Positions 55,759 through 63,610 of a DNA stretch of 64,000 nucleotides are shown one piece after another. The stretch comes from an uncultured Flavobacteriaceae bacterium. Its GTDB lineage: Bacteria; Bacteroidota; Bacteroidia; Flavobacteriales; Flavobacteriaceae. Where the stretch lies: assembly GCA_947495135.1 (NCBI GenBank), contig CANLXN010000010.1, positions 1 to 64,000 on the forward strand. The letters are read 5' to 3'. Under the pieces are notes generated by a model. That model saw only the letters and a list, made by a program, of their open reading frames with translations. It was not told where the DNA came from and searched no databases. Every line of letters begins with the position of its first letter. Position 1 is the first letter of the stretch. The position numbers and the translations under genes are program-made.

Positions 55759-55902
55759 AAAACTGTTGCCAACTGTTTGGCTCTGGTTTCGTTGTGGAAT
55801 TGTCCGCTAGGACCATTCCGCGAAAACCAAGCGATGATAGAAAGGTAGGAATTTTCAGTGGAAAATTCCATCACAATGAATTATAGCCGGTATTAGCATT
55901 AG
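55759..55902. repeat. Cassette-boundary repeat, short class A3
   Basis: Left core AAAACTGTTGCCAACTG; interior GTGGAATTGTCCGCTAGGAC; GGAATTTTCAGTGGAAAATTCC; right arm ACAATGAATTATAGCCGG ending TATTAGCATTAG. Confidence 0.82.
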
Positions 55903-55908
55903 TTATTA

Positions 55909-56400
55909 TTATTTTTCTTCTAGCTGTTTTGAAACTTTATCATAGTATTCTTGAGTTAGTTTCTCCGTCCAAATGGTCGGTTGAGCTCCATATATTGCTA
56001 AATAGGAAACATCACTAGTTTTGGATGATGTGTGCCAGTGTTCTGTATCCTTTTCACATTTAATAACATCGCCTTTTTTAATCAAGATAGGTTCTTGCCC
56101 CTTTTCTTGATAGTAGCCTTTTCCATCAGTTACTATAATTACTTGAGTGGTATTATGCTTATGCCAATCTAATGTAGAGTTTGCACTAAATGTAGCTTGA
56201 GTAATATTTTGGTTAAATTCTTTGTCCGCTTGAACTAAAAAATTGAGCCAGGCATCTCCAATATGATGTGTGTTTGGAGCTTTCACTCCTTTGTCAAGAT
56301 AAGATTTTACTTTATTTTCTGGTTGCTGTGCGCTCGACAATACAGGTAAAAGACTGATAAAAAATAGACATAGATATTTCATAAGATTGGATTTCATCAA
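55909..56400 (-). CDS. Secreted cupin-domain protein
   Basis: 163 residues, signal peptide ending SSAQQ. Cupin motif 1 STLDWHKHNTTQVIIVTDGKGYYQEKG (~70-96) and motif 2 IKKGDVIKCEKDTEHWHTSS (~103-122) give metal ligands HxH, a shifted Glu and a His. Common as an exported isomerase-like or sensor cupin. Single-gene cassette. Confidence 0.9.
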   Translation of the reverse strand: MMKSNLMKYLCLFFISLLPVLSSAQQPENKVKSYLDKGVKAPNTHHIGDAWLNFLVQADKEFNQNITQATFSANSTLDWHKHNTTQVIIVTDGKGYYQEKGQEPILIKKGDVIKCEKDTEHWHTSSKTSDVSYLAIYGAQPTIWTEKLTQEYYDKVSKQLEEK

Positions 56401-56401
56401 T

Positions 56402-56543
56402 TAATGCTAACGGTTTTGTATATGAAAGGTACGTCTTTTTTAGAGGCGGATTTTTCAGACGTAATCTTTGTTATTAAATAGGGGAGAACTCAAATATAGC
56501 CATATCTGACGTATTTTTTATATACATTGTTATGTGTGGTGAC
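56402..56543. repeat. Cassette-boundary repeat, short class A2
   Basis: Left core TTAATGCTAACGGTTTTGTAT with GGTACGTC; right arm CTGACGTATTTTTTATATAC ending ATTGTTATGTGTGG. The inner TACGTC/GACGTA pair is complementary. Confidence 0.85.
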
Positions 56544-56643
56544 TCTATTCTTAATTTGGATTAATTCATCTATTCTACTATATTTCCCATCCCATAAAAA
56601 TCTTTTGGTTATCTATTTGAAAATAAAGTTTTTGCTATGATGC

Positions 56644-57897
56644 CTAGTTAAATTCAGCTTTTAGGGCTATGTTCTTCTGATTCAATATGACAATTTCAAA
56701 GTCGGATTTATCCAAAACTAATGTAACCTTCTTATCATCCGTCTCTTGTATATCATAAGGAACGGCTTTGCCTACTTTCTCACCTTTTTTGTAGGCAAGT
56801 GCCAAACATGGGCACTGGATATTTTCTTCAACAAATGATAGTTCTACTTCTTTACGATCACCATACACCATCCATTGCGGACGATCGTACTTTTTACTTC
56901 TTGGATGGAAAACTGCTATGTCATACCTGAATGTGCCCATAGGGGGTAAATCAATAGAGGTTTTCTTTCGTTGCTGACCAAATAGCTCACCAGATTCATT
57001 GACAAAAACACTAGGTCTTTCTAGATCTGTAATCTGATAGTACGAGTTTTCGTAATCCCTATTACCCTTTTCAGAATAAATTGTCTGACTTATGGTTAAT
57101 GGGTCAACGCCTGTAAATTCCGTCAATCTCCCTGCCATTGCCTTTCCCCAACCCATGGAATTGTTAGGCATATCTCCTTCGTACACATGATCAAAACCAC
57201 AATGAATTAATATCTTTTCGTTGGGGTATCGATTTAGATAGGATTCAATATTCCGGGCTTGATTAATTTCTCTTTCCTTCCCATTAGCATGTCCACTGCT
57301 TTCGTACCCAAATATATTGAACCCCATATCAAAGGCAGTTCTTATTAAATTGCCAAATTGAGGTTCTTGTGTAAAATATCCAGAATCAAGAATAGGATAA
57401 CCATTGGCTTGCATAATTGAATCTGCTTGAGGCGTATTAAAATATCCTTCCATCCCTAAGTGCTTAAAGCCTCTTCTTTTGAGTCCTTCAAGTAGTCGAG
57501 TAGTAAAAATTCGATGTTGGGGCATTTGATGAGCTTCATTTATGATGACTACTTGGTGCTCTTCAGCTTCATTCAATATGTAATCTATTGCATCCATTGC
57601 TTTGTAGAGACCAAAACTATCTCGTTGTTCCTGAGTAAGTCCAATTTCAATTGATTCTTTCGTATCCCAAATCTCATGCATCTTTTGTATGTTTCCGATT
57701 TTGGCAAATTCCCATGCTGTTCTATCGACAATTGTAGGAATGGTATCCCAATATGAAGAAAAATTGTATGGCATTTCATTTGACTCTGTATCAAAATGAA
57801 AGTCGAACTCCACAAAATCTAACTTTTTCTGATCTTCATTTTTAGTATTACAGGCAATGCTCAGCAAAGAAATAGTAATAATAAATAAGTGTTTCAT
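56644..57897 (-). CDS. ChaN/EreA-like superfamily lipoprotein
   Basis: 417 residues, lipobox LLSIAC. The core VVIINEAHQMPQHRIFTTRLLEGLKRRG (E121, H123), then FKHLGMEGYF and KILIHCGFDHVYEGD, follow the Glu-x-His and late His pattern of the ChaN / erythromycin-esterase / Tiki superfamily. Catalytic activity is uncertain. The last ~100 residues form a beta domain. Single-gene cassette with GTTATGTGTGGTGA / TCATCACACATAAC flanks. Confidence 0.6.
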   Translation of the reverse strand: MKHLFIITISLLSIACNTKNEDQKKLDFVEFDFHFDTESNEMPYNFSSYWDTIPTIVDRTAWEFAKIGNIQKMHEIWDTKESIEIGLTQEQRDSFGLYKAMDAIDYILNEAEEHQVVIINEAHQMPQHRIFTTRLLEGLKRRGFKHLGMEGYFNTPQADSIMQANGYPILDSGYFTQEPQFGNLIRTAFDMGFNIFGYESSGHANGKEREINQARNIESYLNRYPNEKILIHCGFDHVYEGDMPNNSMGWGKAMAGRLTEFTGVDPLTISQTIYSEKGNRDYENSYYQITDLERPSVFVNESGELFGQQRKKTSIDLPPMGTFRYDIAVFHPRSKKYDRPQWMVYGDRKEVELSFVEENIQCPCLALAYKKGEKVGKAVPYDIQETDDKKVTLVLDKSDFEIVILNQKNIALKAEFN

Positions 57898-57990
57898 TAA
57901 TTAGTTTTTTATGCCAGACATTCCATCGAGTCTAGTTGTTTATAAAATGGAAAGCTTTTCATTATTTATATTTTCGGTGTTTTTGGTTGT

Positions 57991-58203
57991 TTCATCACAC
58001 ATAACGGTTTTGTGTATGAAACGTAGCGTATAAACAAACACTAACTTTTCGGATTTAGCACAAGCCGAATTTTTAATTTTTATGTTTAATTTTCTTTTTT
58101 AAATATAATCAAAATTAAAAATTTGGCATACTTTGTAAACATACAAAAACCTCTCGGAAAGCCTATAATAGCTATTTTTTATGCACGTTGTTGTAGCACG
58201 TTT
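57991..58203. repeat. Cassette-boundary repeat, long class B2
   Basis: Left core TCATCACACATAACGG, GTGTATGAAACGTAGCG; GCACAAGCCGAATTTTTAA; complementary AAAATTTGGCATAC; CCTCTCGGAAAGCC; right core CACGTTGTTGTAGCACG. Close kin of the copies at 59101 and 60024. Confidence 0.88.
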
Positions 58204-59055
58204 TTATTCCACTTTTATTGAAAAATCATCTACAAATAGTTCGATATTTCCAGCTGTAGGATTTGCTGTTGCTCCAATTTGCACTCGTTCGTAAAAAGTA
58301 GGTTCTTGTAGAGTAAAATCAATACCTTGATTTAGAAAAACATCTGTAAAAACCTGTGCATTTGGCATATTCATTCCAGTTTGGTTGATGACTTCTGTTT
58401 CATTTATAATTAATCGATTAAGTCCATTCTCACTATCTGACATAGTCATTTCCCATTGAACTGTAACCCATTGATTTCTTGGAAATGCAAAATTTGTTTG
58501 TTGCATTGTAGTTCCCGATATTTTCCCTCTTTCAATTGAGAGATAATCATTCCCACCAGACATAATTAATCTTACTCCTGGACATTGGTTTTCAGAGCCA
58601 TAATTATCGCCAACGGTTGGGTCCCAACAAGAACAACATTCTAAATCTAGCAGTAATAAATTTTCGATAAGTTCAGTGCCAACTATATAAAAGTCAGCTT
58701 TTATTGTAACCTTATTTCCTGAAACTATGTTTAGTCCATTTTTCTCAATATCTACTTTTGATAAGTCAGAATCTGATTGATAAGCAAGAACACGAAGTGC
58801 GTTTTGTCCCTCGTTGAATTCAGTATTTGAAATTGAAATTTCGTTCGTTGCGTTTGTTGGGTCAGTTTGTTGAATTGTTGACCATCGATTTCCATTAGAA
58901 GGAAATAATTCGTCCAATAAGTCATTTTGTGTTTCAAAGCCATCTTCGAACAAGAAACTTTCCTCTAAAGGCTCTTCTGAATTATTTTCGTCTTTGTCAC
59001 AACCCATAAAAATAAAAGCGATGATTGCAAAAATTATAAATTGATGTCTTTTCAT
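58204..59055 (-). CDS. Lipoprotein with concanavalin-like (jelly-roll) domain
   Basis: 283 residues, lipobox AFIFMGC. A beta-sandwich layout like that of laminarinase or polysaccharide-lyase-like LamG folds: LFEDGFETQND, NGNRWSTIQQTDPTN, NALRVLAYQSDSDLSK, PRNQWVTVQWEMTMSDSENG, and ELFVDDFSIKVE at the end. Three Cys (DLECCSCWDPT) are of note. It may bind or cleave carbohydrate; no catalytic residues can be assigned. Single-gene cassette. Confidence 0.55.
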   Translation of the reverse strand: MKRHQFIIFAIIAFIFMGCDKDENNSEEPLEESFLFEDGFETQNDLLDELFPSNGNRWSTIQQTDPTNATNEISISNTEFNEGQNALRVLAYQSDSDLSKVDIEKNGLNIVSGNKVTIKADFYIVGTELIENLLLLDLECCSCWDPTVGDNYGSENQCPGVRLIMSGGNDYLSIERGKISGTTMQQTNFAFPRNQWVTVQWEMTMSDSENGLNRLIINETEVINQTGMNMPNAQVFTDVFLNQGIDFTLQEPTFYERVQIGATANPTAGNIELFVDDFSIKVE

Positions 59056-59100
59056 AGGCTTTAAACGTGCAAATTATTGTCTTGTTGTTGTGGTTTCCTC

Positions 59101-59312
59101 AAATGTGCTACAACGGTTCTGGATAAGAACAGTAGGGCTGAAAATGAGCGCAAACTATTCGGTTGAATACAAGCCGAATTTTTAAATTTCTATGTTTATT
59201 TTTCTCATTAAATATAGTCAAATGTAAAAATTTGGCGACCTCGCAAGTGCGTTTGAACCTTTCGGTTTTGCAATAATTGCCCTATTGTTTTTATACTTTG
59301 TTGGCAGCAGTT
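59101..59312. repeat. Cassette-boundary repeat, long class B2
   Basis: Left core AAATGTGCTACAACGG; ACAAGCCGAATTTTTAAATT; GTAAAAATTTGGCGACCTC; ACCTTTCGGTTTTGC; right core CTTTGTTGGCAGCAG. Left core is complementary to GTTGTAGCACG across 58204-59055. Confidence 0.88.
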
Positions 59313-59313
59313 G

Positions 59314-60021
59314 TTATTCGTTTTCAATAATTTCTTCTAATTGATGTTCAATTACAAGTCCATCCTCTGTTCTAGTTGTAGAATAGAGCTCACCTATACC
59401 CTCGCATCCACAACCTTTCCAAGTGCCTTTAAGTTGTTGTTTATTACCATTCAATTCTACTGTTAGTGTTTTTTCCGATTCAAAAATCGCACAATTATAT
59501 TCTTTTCCATTGAAAATTTTTTTCACATATTTTTTATGAGTAGTAAATCCATCGAACTTCCAATTCATTTTCCCGTTTTCTGTTGGGACATCATATTCGG
59601 ATGAATCTGCAAAGGTCGCAAACTCACAAAATCTATTTTCGCTAATAGTTTCCTTTGTTACGATTAGGTCGGGATGCGCCTCTACTTTTGTAAACGATTT
59701 TATTATTTTAGGTATTCCATTTTTTAAAGCAAAGATTGTTGAATCGTTCGTAATGTTTTTAGCATTTTTACTTATGCTCGTAAGTAGGGTGTCTTTTTCA
59801 ACTTTTAAATTATATGTTTTTTTAATTATTTCTTTTGTTCTTCCTCGATTAGATTTTAAAGAATAAACTAATGTTCTTTCATTGAAGAAATTATCAATTG
59901 GATAAACATAATCTACCAGTTTTGTGTTATCACAATCCATAGTAGTAGTTTTAAATTGCTTTTGGGAATTTTGACAATTTAAAAGTCCAAATATTATTAA
60001 AAGTAAAATTGTATGTTTCAT
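59314..60021 (-). CDS. Hypothetical lipoprotein, 235 aa
   Basis: Start chosen at MKHTILLLIIFGLLNC, which gives a proper lipobox; an ATG 14 codons earlier lies in the boundary repeat. Largely beta (TTMDCDNTKLVDYVYPIDNFF, RFCEFATFADSSEYDVP, KKIFNGKEYNCAIFESEKTL), ending GELYSTTRTEDGLVIEHQLEEI. Family not recognised. Single-gene cassette. Confidence 0.6.
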   Translation of the reverse strand: MKHTILLLIIFGLLNCQNSQKQFKTTTMDCDNTKLVDYVYPIDNFFNERTLVYSLKSNRGRTKEIIKKTYNLKVEKDTLLTSISKNAKNITNDSTIFALKNGIPKIIKSFTKVEAHPDLIVTKETISENRFCEFATFADSSEYDVPTENGKMNWKFDGFTTHKKYVKKIFNGKEYNCAIFESEKTLTVELNGNKQQLKGTWKGCGCEGIGELYSTTRTEDGLVIEHQLEEIIENE

Positions 60022-60023
60022 TG

Positions 60024-60232
60024 CAATTACTGCCAACGGACTTGTGTATGAAACGTAGCGCATAAAAAGATACTACATTTTGATTTTAGCACAGAGCCAA
60101 TTTTTTATATTTTGATTTAACTTTTCAGTTTTAAAGCCAAATTAAAAATTTGGCGGTCATAGCAAATAAAGACAAACCTTTCGATTAAGCACTTATTAGC
60201 TATGTTTTATACACCTTGTTAGCATTTCGGCT
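60024..60232. repeat. Cassette-boundary repeat, long class B2
   Basis: Left core CAATTACTGCCAACGG, GTGTATGAAACGTAGCGC; GCACAGAGCCAATTTTTTA; AAATTAAAAATTTGGCGG; ACCTTTCGATTAAGC; right core CACCTTGTTAGCATTTCGG. Confidence 0.88.
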
Positions 60233-60961
60233 TTATTCCACATCATTTTCAATCAGTTTTATTCCAAGCTCATCCGCAAGTTCTTTTACATATTCTTTAT
60301 GCCCTTTATGAGATTCTATACTGTCAAAGTATTCTTGAATTAGTTTTCCGCCTTTTATCTTGTCCGTTTGAAAAATTATGAGAGCTACATCTAGTTTGGC
60401 TGTATTTGAAGAACCATTAACATTTTCCCAATTCGCACAAATTTTTTCCCTGTTCTCAAACGTATCTAACCAAGAAATGCCTTTGTCATTCAGCCCTTCA
60501 ATAATTTGGTCAGATATAAGTTTACTGTCATTTGTAATATTCCACCAATAATCATTTTCCGAAATCAAGTGTGAAAGACGTGTTCTAATTTGGCAATCAT
60601 AATCTTGATAAAAGGCTTTTTCTTTTCCTTTTATTCGTATTTCATAAAGCTCTTTTATAATCACACCCATATTTACTGTGAATTTTCCGTAAAAGCTTTC
60701 TCTAATTCCTGGAATCACATAGTTCTCTCCAACTGGGAATTGTCCACTTTGAAAGTTTATTACCTGCCAAACTCCATTTTCAGTTTGTCTATTAAAAGTC
60801 CGACCTCTTTTTTTAAATCCCAATGGTTTAAGATATTGATGAACTTCTTTTTGAATCTGATTTAAGTATTCAACATTTTCACTTTTTTTCCTCACAGGCT
60901 TATCTTCCGTCTTTTTCTCAATCGGTTCAGATTTGTTTTTTAAAAAGTCAAATAATCCCAT
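60233..60961 (-). CDS. DUF4304 protein
   Basis: 242 residues. Charged linker (SEPIEKKTEDKPVRKKSEN), then EVHQYLKPLGFKKRGRTFNRQTENGVWQVINFQSGQF, the DUF4304 signature, with YGKFTVNMGVIIKELYE and a C-terminal helical half. The start MGLFDFLKNKSEP is common among short Bacteroidota soluble proteins. Function unknown. Flanks GTTAGCATTTCGGC / GCTGAATGCTAAC. Confidence 0.85.
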   Translation of the reverse strand: MGLFDFLKNKSEPIEKKTEDKPVRKKSENVEYLNQIQKEVHQYLKPLGFKKRGRTFNRQTENGVWQVINFQSGQFPVGENYVIPGIRESFYGKFTVNMGVIIKELYEIRIKGKEKAFYQDYDCQIRTRLSHLISENDYWWNITNDSKLISDQIIEGLNDKGISWLDTFENREKICANWENVNGSSNTAKLDVALIIFQTDKIKGGKLIQEYFDSIESHKGHKEYVKELADELGIKLIENDVE

Positions 60962-60986
60962 TTTTATTTATGTCTGAATGTTTTTT

Positions 60987-61136
60987 CAGCTGAATGCTAA
61001 CGGTCTCGTATAACCGTCAGGCACGGGTTAATATGCGTTAATTTTCGGTTTGACACTGACGTTAGCAATTCTGAGTGGATTCGGACGTAGTCGAATCCGT
61101 CGTAATTGCGGCTATACATTGTTACACTCTTTTGCG
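60987..61136. repeat. Cassette-boundary repeat, short class (distinct interior)
   Basis: Left core GCTGAATGCTAACGG, CGTATAACCGTCAGGCACGG; CACTGACGTTAGCAATTC; GATTCGGACGTAGTCGAATCC hairpin; AATTGCGGCTATACATTG; right core GTTACACTC. The inner CCGTCAG/CTGACG and GATTCG/CGAATC pairs are complementary. Confidence 0.85.
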
Positions 61137-61212
61137 ACAAGTTAGAGTGAGCACTTAACCCTGTTCCACATTGTTTTCGGATATTTTTTATCAGCAACAA
61201 AATTTACAATAA

Positions 61213-61590
61213 TTAATCCAAAATACTTCTGGCCTTTTGACGCGAAATTAATTCAGTTGATTCGTGTATAATAACTTTTCTTCCTCCTCTAAAGGCGCAA
61301 ACTTCGAGTATTGCTCTTTTTTCAACGCTAGAGAGTGACTCATTTTTTCTTAAAATAGGTTGAACTAAAATATCTAAGCTCGGTCTGAACTTTCGTTTTC
61401 CAATATGTTTAGATATTAGTTTTTCCAGAAGCTTCTCCGCAACCGAAAACTCAGCAATATGAAGATAGTCTTTTGAAAAATCAGAATCAGATTTCGCCTT
61501 AAAAGTTTTGTCAGTCAACAAATCAATTAGCTCCATTTCATTCTTGTCAATCAGAAGTAGTAATTTTTTTGACTTAAAGAGTTTAATCAT
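61213..61590 (-). CDS. Small MreB-like (actin-fold subdomain) protein
   Basis: 125 residues. Although short, AEFSVAEKLLEKLISKHIGK, then RPSLDILVQPILRKNESLS and SVEKRAILEVCAFRGGRKVII line up well with the ADFxVTEKML-YFI, RPxIVVCVP, EVEKRAxxEAAxxAGAxxVxLI block of MreB, by eye. It lacks the nucleotide-binding phosphate loops, so it cannot be a working filament ATPase. It may be a stand-alone subdomain. Single-gene cassette (flanks GTTACACTC / GAGTGTAAC). Confidence 0.5.
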   Translation of the reverse strand: MIKLFKSKKLLLLIDKNEMELIDLLTDKTFKAKSDSDFSKDYLHIAEFSVAEKLLEKLISKHIGKRKFRPSLDILVQPILRKNESLSSVEKRAILEVCAFRGGRKVIIHESTELISRQKARSILD

Positions 61591-61606
61591 ATTTTAATTC
61601 AGTCGG

Positions 61607-61818
61607 AGTAATTGAGTGTAACGGTTCGGCTAAGCGTAGTGCGAGGCAAGGAAACTTTTGGTTTCCGTCTGCGCACGAAGCTAAAGCTTATTGTTTAGTT
61701 TTAGTTTTCTTGTCCAAAGCTAAATCCATAAGATTTAGCGACTTCATAAATATACCCAGATCTTTCGGTTTCGCCCTAAAGTCCGCATTACTTTTGGGTA
61801 TTGTTGTAAGCTGGCTTT
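61607..61818. repeat. Cassette-boundary repeat, long class B
   Basis: Left core TAATTGAGTGTAACGG, GGAAACTTTTGGTTTCC hairpin, GCACGAAGCTAAAGC, GCTAAATCCATAAGATTTAGC hairpin, TTTCGGTTTCGCCCTAAAG, right core GTATTGTTGTAAGCTGG. Best-preserved long-class copy; partner of 38872. Confidence 0.9.
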
Positions 61819-61824
61819 TGCCGT

Positions 61825-62316
61825 TCAGAATTTCCACCACGGTTTTTTCGGCTCCATTGGTTTTACTTCTTTTTCAATATCCCAAAAAGATTTGTCACAT
61901 TGCTCTTTCGTGAACTCCGCAGTTAAAGAATGGCCATACGGATAGATTCCGTCTTCAAGTCCATTCTGGATTCTTTTAATCATTCTTTGAGCGGGCCAAC
62001 ACATAGTTCCATCTTCCAGTTCCACCGCAATATTTATTTCTCCCTGAGGGTCATTATCGTCAGTAATCCATTTAGCATTTGGTGCATTTTTGATTATTGT
62101 TTCTCCAATATATGACGCTACTGAGAAAACAACTCCACCTAAGTTTTTTGCAAGACGACCACCTTTTATCGCTTGTCCGTCTTTCGTATTTTTTTGAACA
62201 AATCGGTCAATTTCCATTAAGCTCCCGATTGAGTAATCCAAATCCATTCCGTCTTCTTTGAATGCTTTAGTAATCCAATCAAATTGTTTCTTAATATCTT
62301 CTAATAATGTCGCCAT
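61825..62316 (-). CDS. Hypothetical protein, 163 aa
   Basis: Soluble alpha/beta protein: IKKQFDWITKAFKEDGMDLDYSIGSLMEIDRF, LAKNLGGVVFSVASYIGETI, then WITDDNDPQGEINIAVELEDGTMCWPAQRM. The SIGSLMEID and YxGE segments look conserved, but I cannot name a family. Single-gene cassette (flanks GTTGTAAGCTGGCTTT / AGCTTGCTTACG). Confidence 0.55.
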   Translation of the reverse strand: MATLLEDIKKQFDWITKAFKEDGMDLDYSIGSLMEIDRFVQKNTKDGQAIKGGRLAKNLGGVVFSVASYIGETIIKNAPNAKWITDDNDPQGEINIAVELEDGTMCWPAQRMIKRIQNGLEDGIYPYGHSLTAEFTKEQCDKSFWDIEKEVKPMEPKKPWWKF

Positions 62317-62329
62317 TTATATTTTTTTT

Positions 62330-62475
62330 AGCTTGCTTACGTGTTTGTGTATGATTTCGTTGCGTGTTTCAGTAACTAATTTAGCAAATACAAACCGAAT
62401 AGAAAATCCGCGAGGATTTTCGTAAGTAGGCGAGTACTAGCAATGAATTATACACGGTGTTAGCAACTGCCTTTT
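62330..62475. repeat. Cassette-boundary repeat, short class A
   Basis: Left core AGCTTGCTTACGTG, TGTGTATGATTTCGTTGCG; TTAGCAAATACAAACCG; GAAAATCCGCGAGGATTTTC palindrome; AGCAATGAATTATACACGG; right core GTTAGCAACTGCC. A good type example for class A. Confidence 0.92.
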
Positions 62476-62483
62476 ATTCGCAT

Positions 62484-63455
62484 TTATATCTTTTCTATGA
62501 ATTCCATCAATTTTACTTTGGCATCTTGTTTTGCTTTAAAATCACCATCATTATTTCCGCCAAATTCATATTCATAATCTTTTCCATCGATATTAATTCT
62601 TCCTGTTCTATAACTCGAATCGTCATCAGGATTATTAGAAATTAAGTGTCCAGCGTTGTCATATTTTATATTCTGAAAGGAATGTTCAAAATTATTATCT
62701 TCTAATCTATTTTCTATCATATCTGCCATTATAGATGATGGCCAAACCTTGTCATCGTTTCCGGAAAAAAGTATAATTGGTCCATTAATCTTTTCTACTT
62801 TGATTGCTGCTTGTTTTATGAAATCAGTTTTTGTTAAACCTTTTTTCCAATATTCTACCATTTTAATTTTATTCGATTCGTTGCCTATGATTTTATTCAT
62901 TGGTAGATAAGGAACATCAACTCCTTTATATTTCCAACTCGATTTCAATTCATCGGAATTGTACGGTAAAACTGTATTTGACCAAGAAACAGAACTTGGT
63001 GCATAGGCTATAACTCCGCTAATAGACTCAGTGAATGTGGAAGCAATTACTAAAGCTAATTCCGCATTTCTTGATGCTCCCATAACAACTATTTTATTTG
63101 GGTCGACCTGAGGCTGTTTTATAAGCCAATTAATGGCGTTTGCAAAGTATTCTAATTCAATTTCTTCAGGTAGTCTTGGTAAACCCTCTTTTCCAGTATA
63201 TGGTAGTGATAATCCAACCATTTCTTTATTCGCAAATTCTTGAGCCCAGTAATCTCCCCATTGTCCGCCACCAATTAGAATTATTGCAGTTTTATCGTTT
63301 AATTCATCTTTTGCAAAGTAATTTGCCTGAAATCCATCTTCGTTTATTGGTTTTGATTTTATTCCGTTGAAAAGCATATTGTCTGTAATGAAATAACATC
63401 CAAGTAGTAAAGCTATTATTCCAATAAAAAGAATAATTTTTCTGTTGTTTCTCAT
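62484..63455 (-). CDS. BAAT/acyl-CoA-thioesterase-like alpha/beta hydrolase
   Basis: 323 residues with an N-terminal membrane anchor/signal (IILFIGIIALLLGCYFI). KIVVMGASRNAELALVIAST (~142-160) is the nucleophile elbow of the BAAT C-terminal family, with Ser where human BAAT has Cys. ILFSGNDDKVWPSSIMADMIE supplies the acid and NAGHLIS the His. Likely an acyl hydrolase or transferase facing the periplasm. Flanks GTTAGCAACTGCC / GGTTGTTGCTAAC. Confidence 0.88.
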   Translation of the reverse strand: MRNNRKIILFIGIIALLLGCYFITDNMLFNGIKSKPINEDGFQANYFAKDELNDKTAIILIGGGQWGDYWAQEFANKEMVGLSLPYTGKEGLPRLPEEIELEYFANAINWLIKQPQVDPNKIVVMGASRNAELALVIASTFTESISGVIAYAPSSVSWSNTVLPYNSDELKSSWKYKGVDVPYLPMNKIIGNESNKIKMVEYWKKGLTKTDFIKQAAIKVEKINGPIILFSGNDDKVWPSSIMADMIENRLEDNNFEHSFQNIKYDNAGHLISNNPDDDSSYRTGRINIDGKDYEYEFGGNNDGDFKAKQDAKVKLMEFIEKI

Positions 63456-63465
63456 TTTTGGTTTA

Positions 63466-63608
63466 GGTTGTTGCTAACGGTATTGTATATGGCACGTTGC
63501 CATATTAGTAGTTATATTTTATTCAGTCGTAACTGAGGTTACTTAGTAGTGGAGAGTTTAAAGTTAGCCAAATTTTGGCAATGTGTTATATACGTTGTTA
63601 CCCACAGT
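63466..63608. repeat. Cassette-boundary repeat, short class A2
   Basis: Left core GGTTGTTGCTAACGG, TTGTATATGGCACGTTGCC; TAGTAGTTATATTTTATTC; TTTGGCAATGTGTTATATACG; right core GTTACCCACAG. Near twin of the copy at 49213 except in the outer cores. Confidence 0.92.
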
Positions 63609-63610
63609 TA

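Noticed and set aside
61137-61212. Extra sequence between the repeat at 60987 and the MreB-like gene as a small gene or second repeat
   Set aside because: It contains GAGTGAGCACTTAACCC and ACATTGTTTTCGG, which hint at another worn core, but no pairing or frame is convincing.
31961-63608. CRISPR array
   Set aside because: Repeats are 115-240 bp, variable, and separated by whole genes; no short direct repeats with 30-40 bp spacers and no cas genes.
31961-63608. Repeats as MITEs or insertion-sequence remnants
   Set aside because: No target-site duplications were noticed, all copies share one orientation relative to the genes, and the outer bases match across genes rather than across the element, which transposition would not produce. 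A formal test was not possible here.
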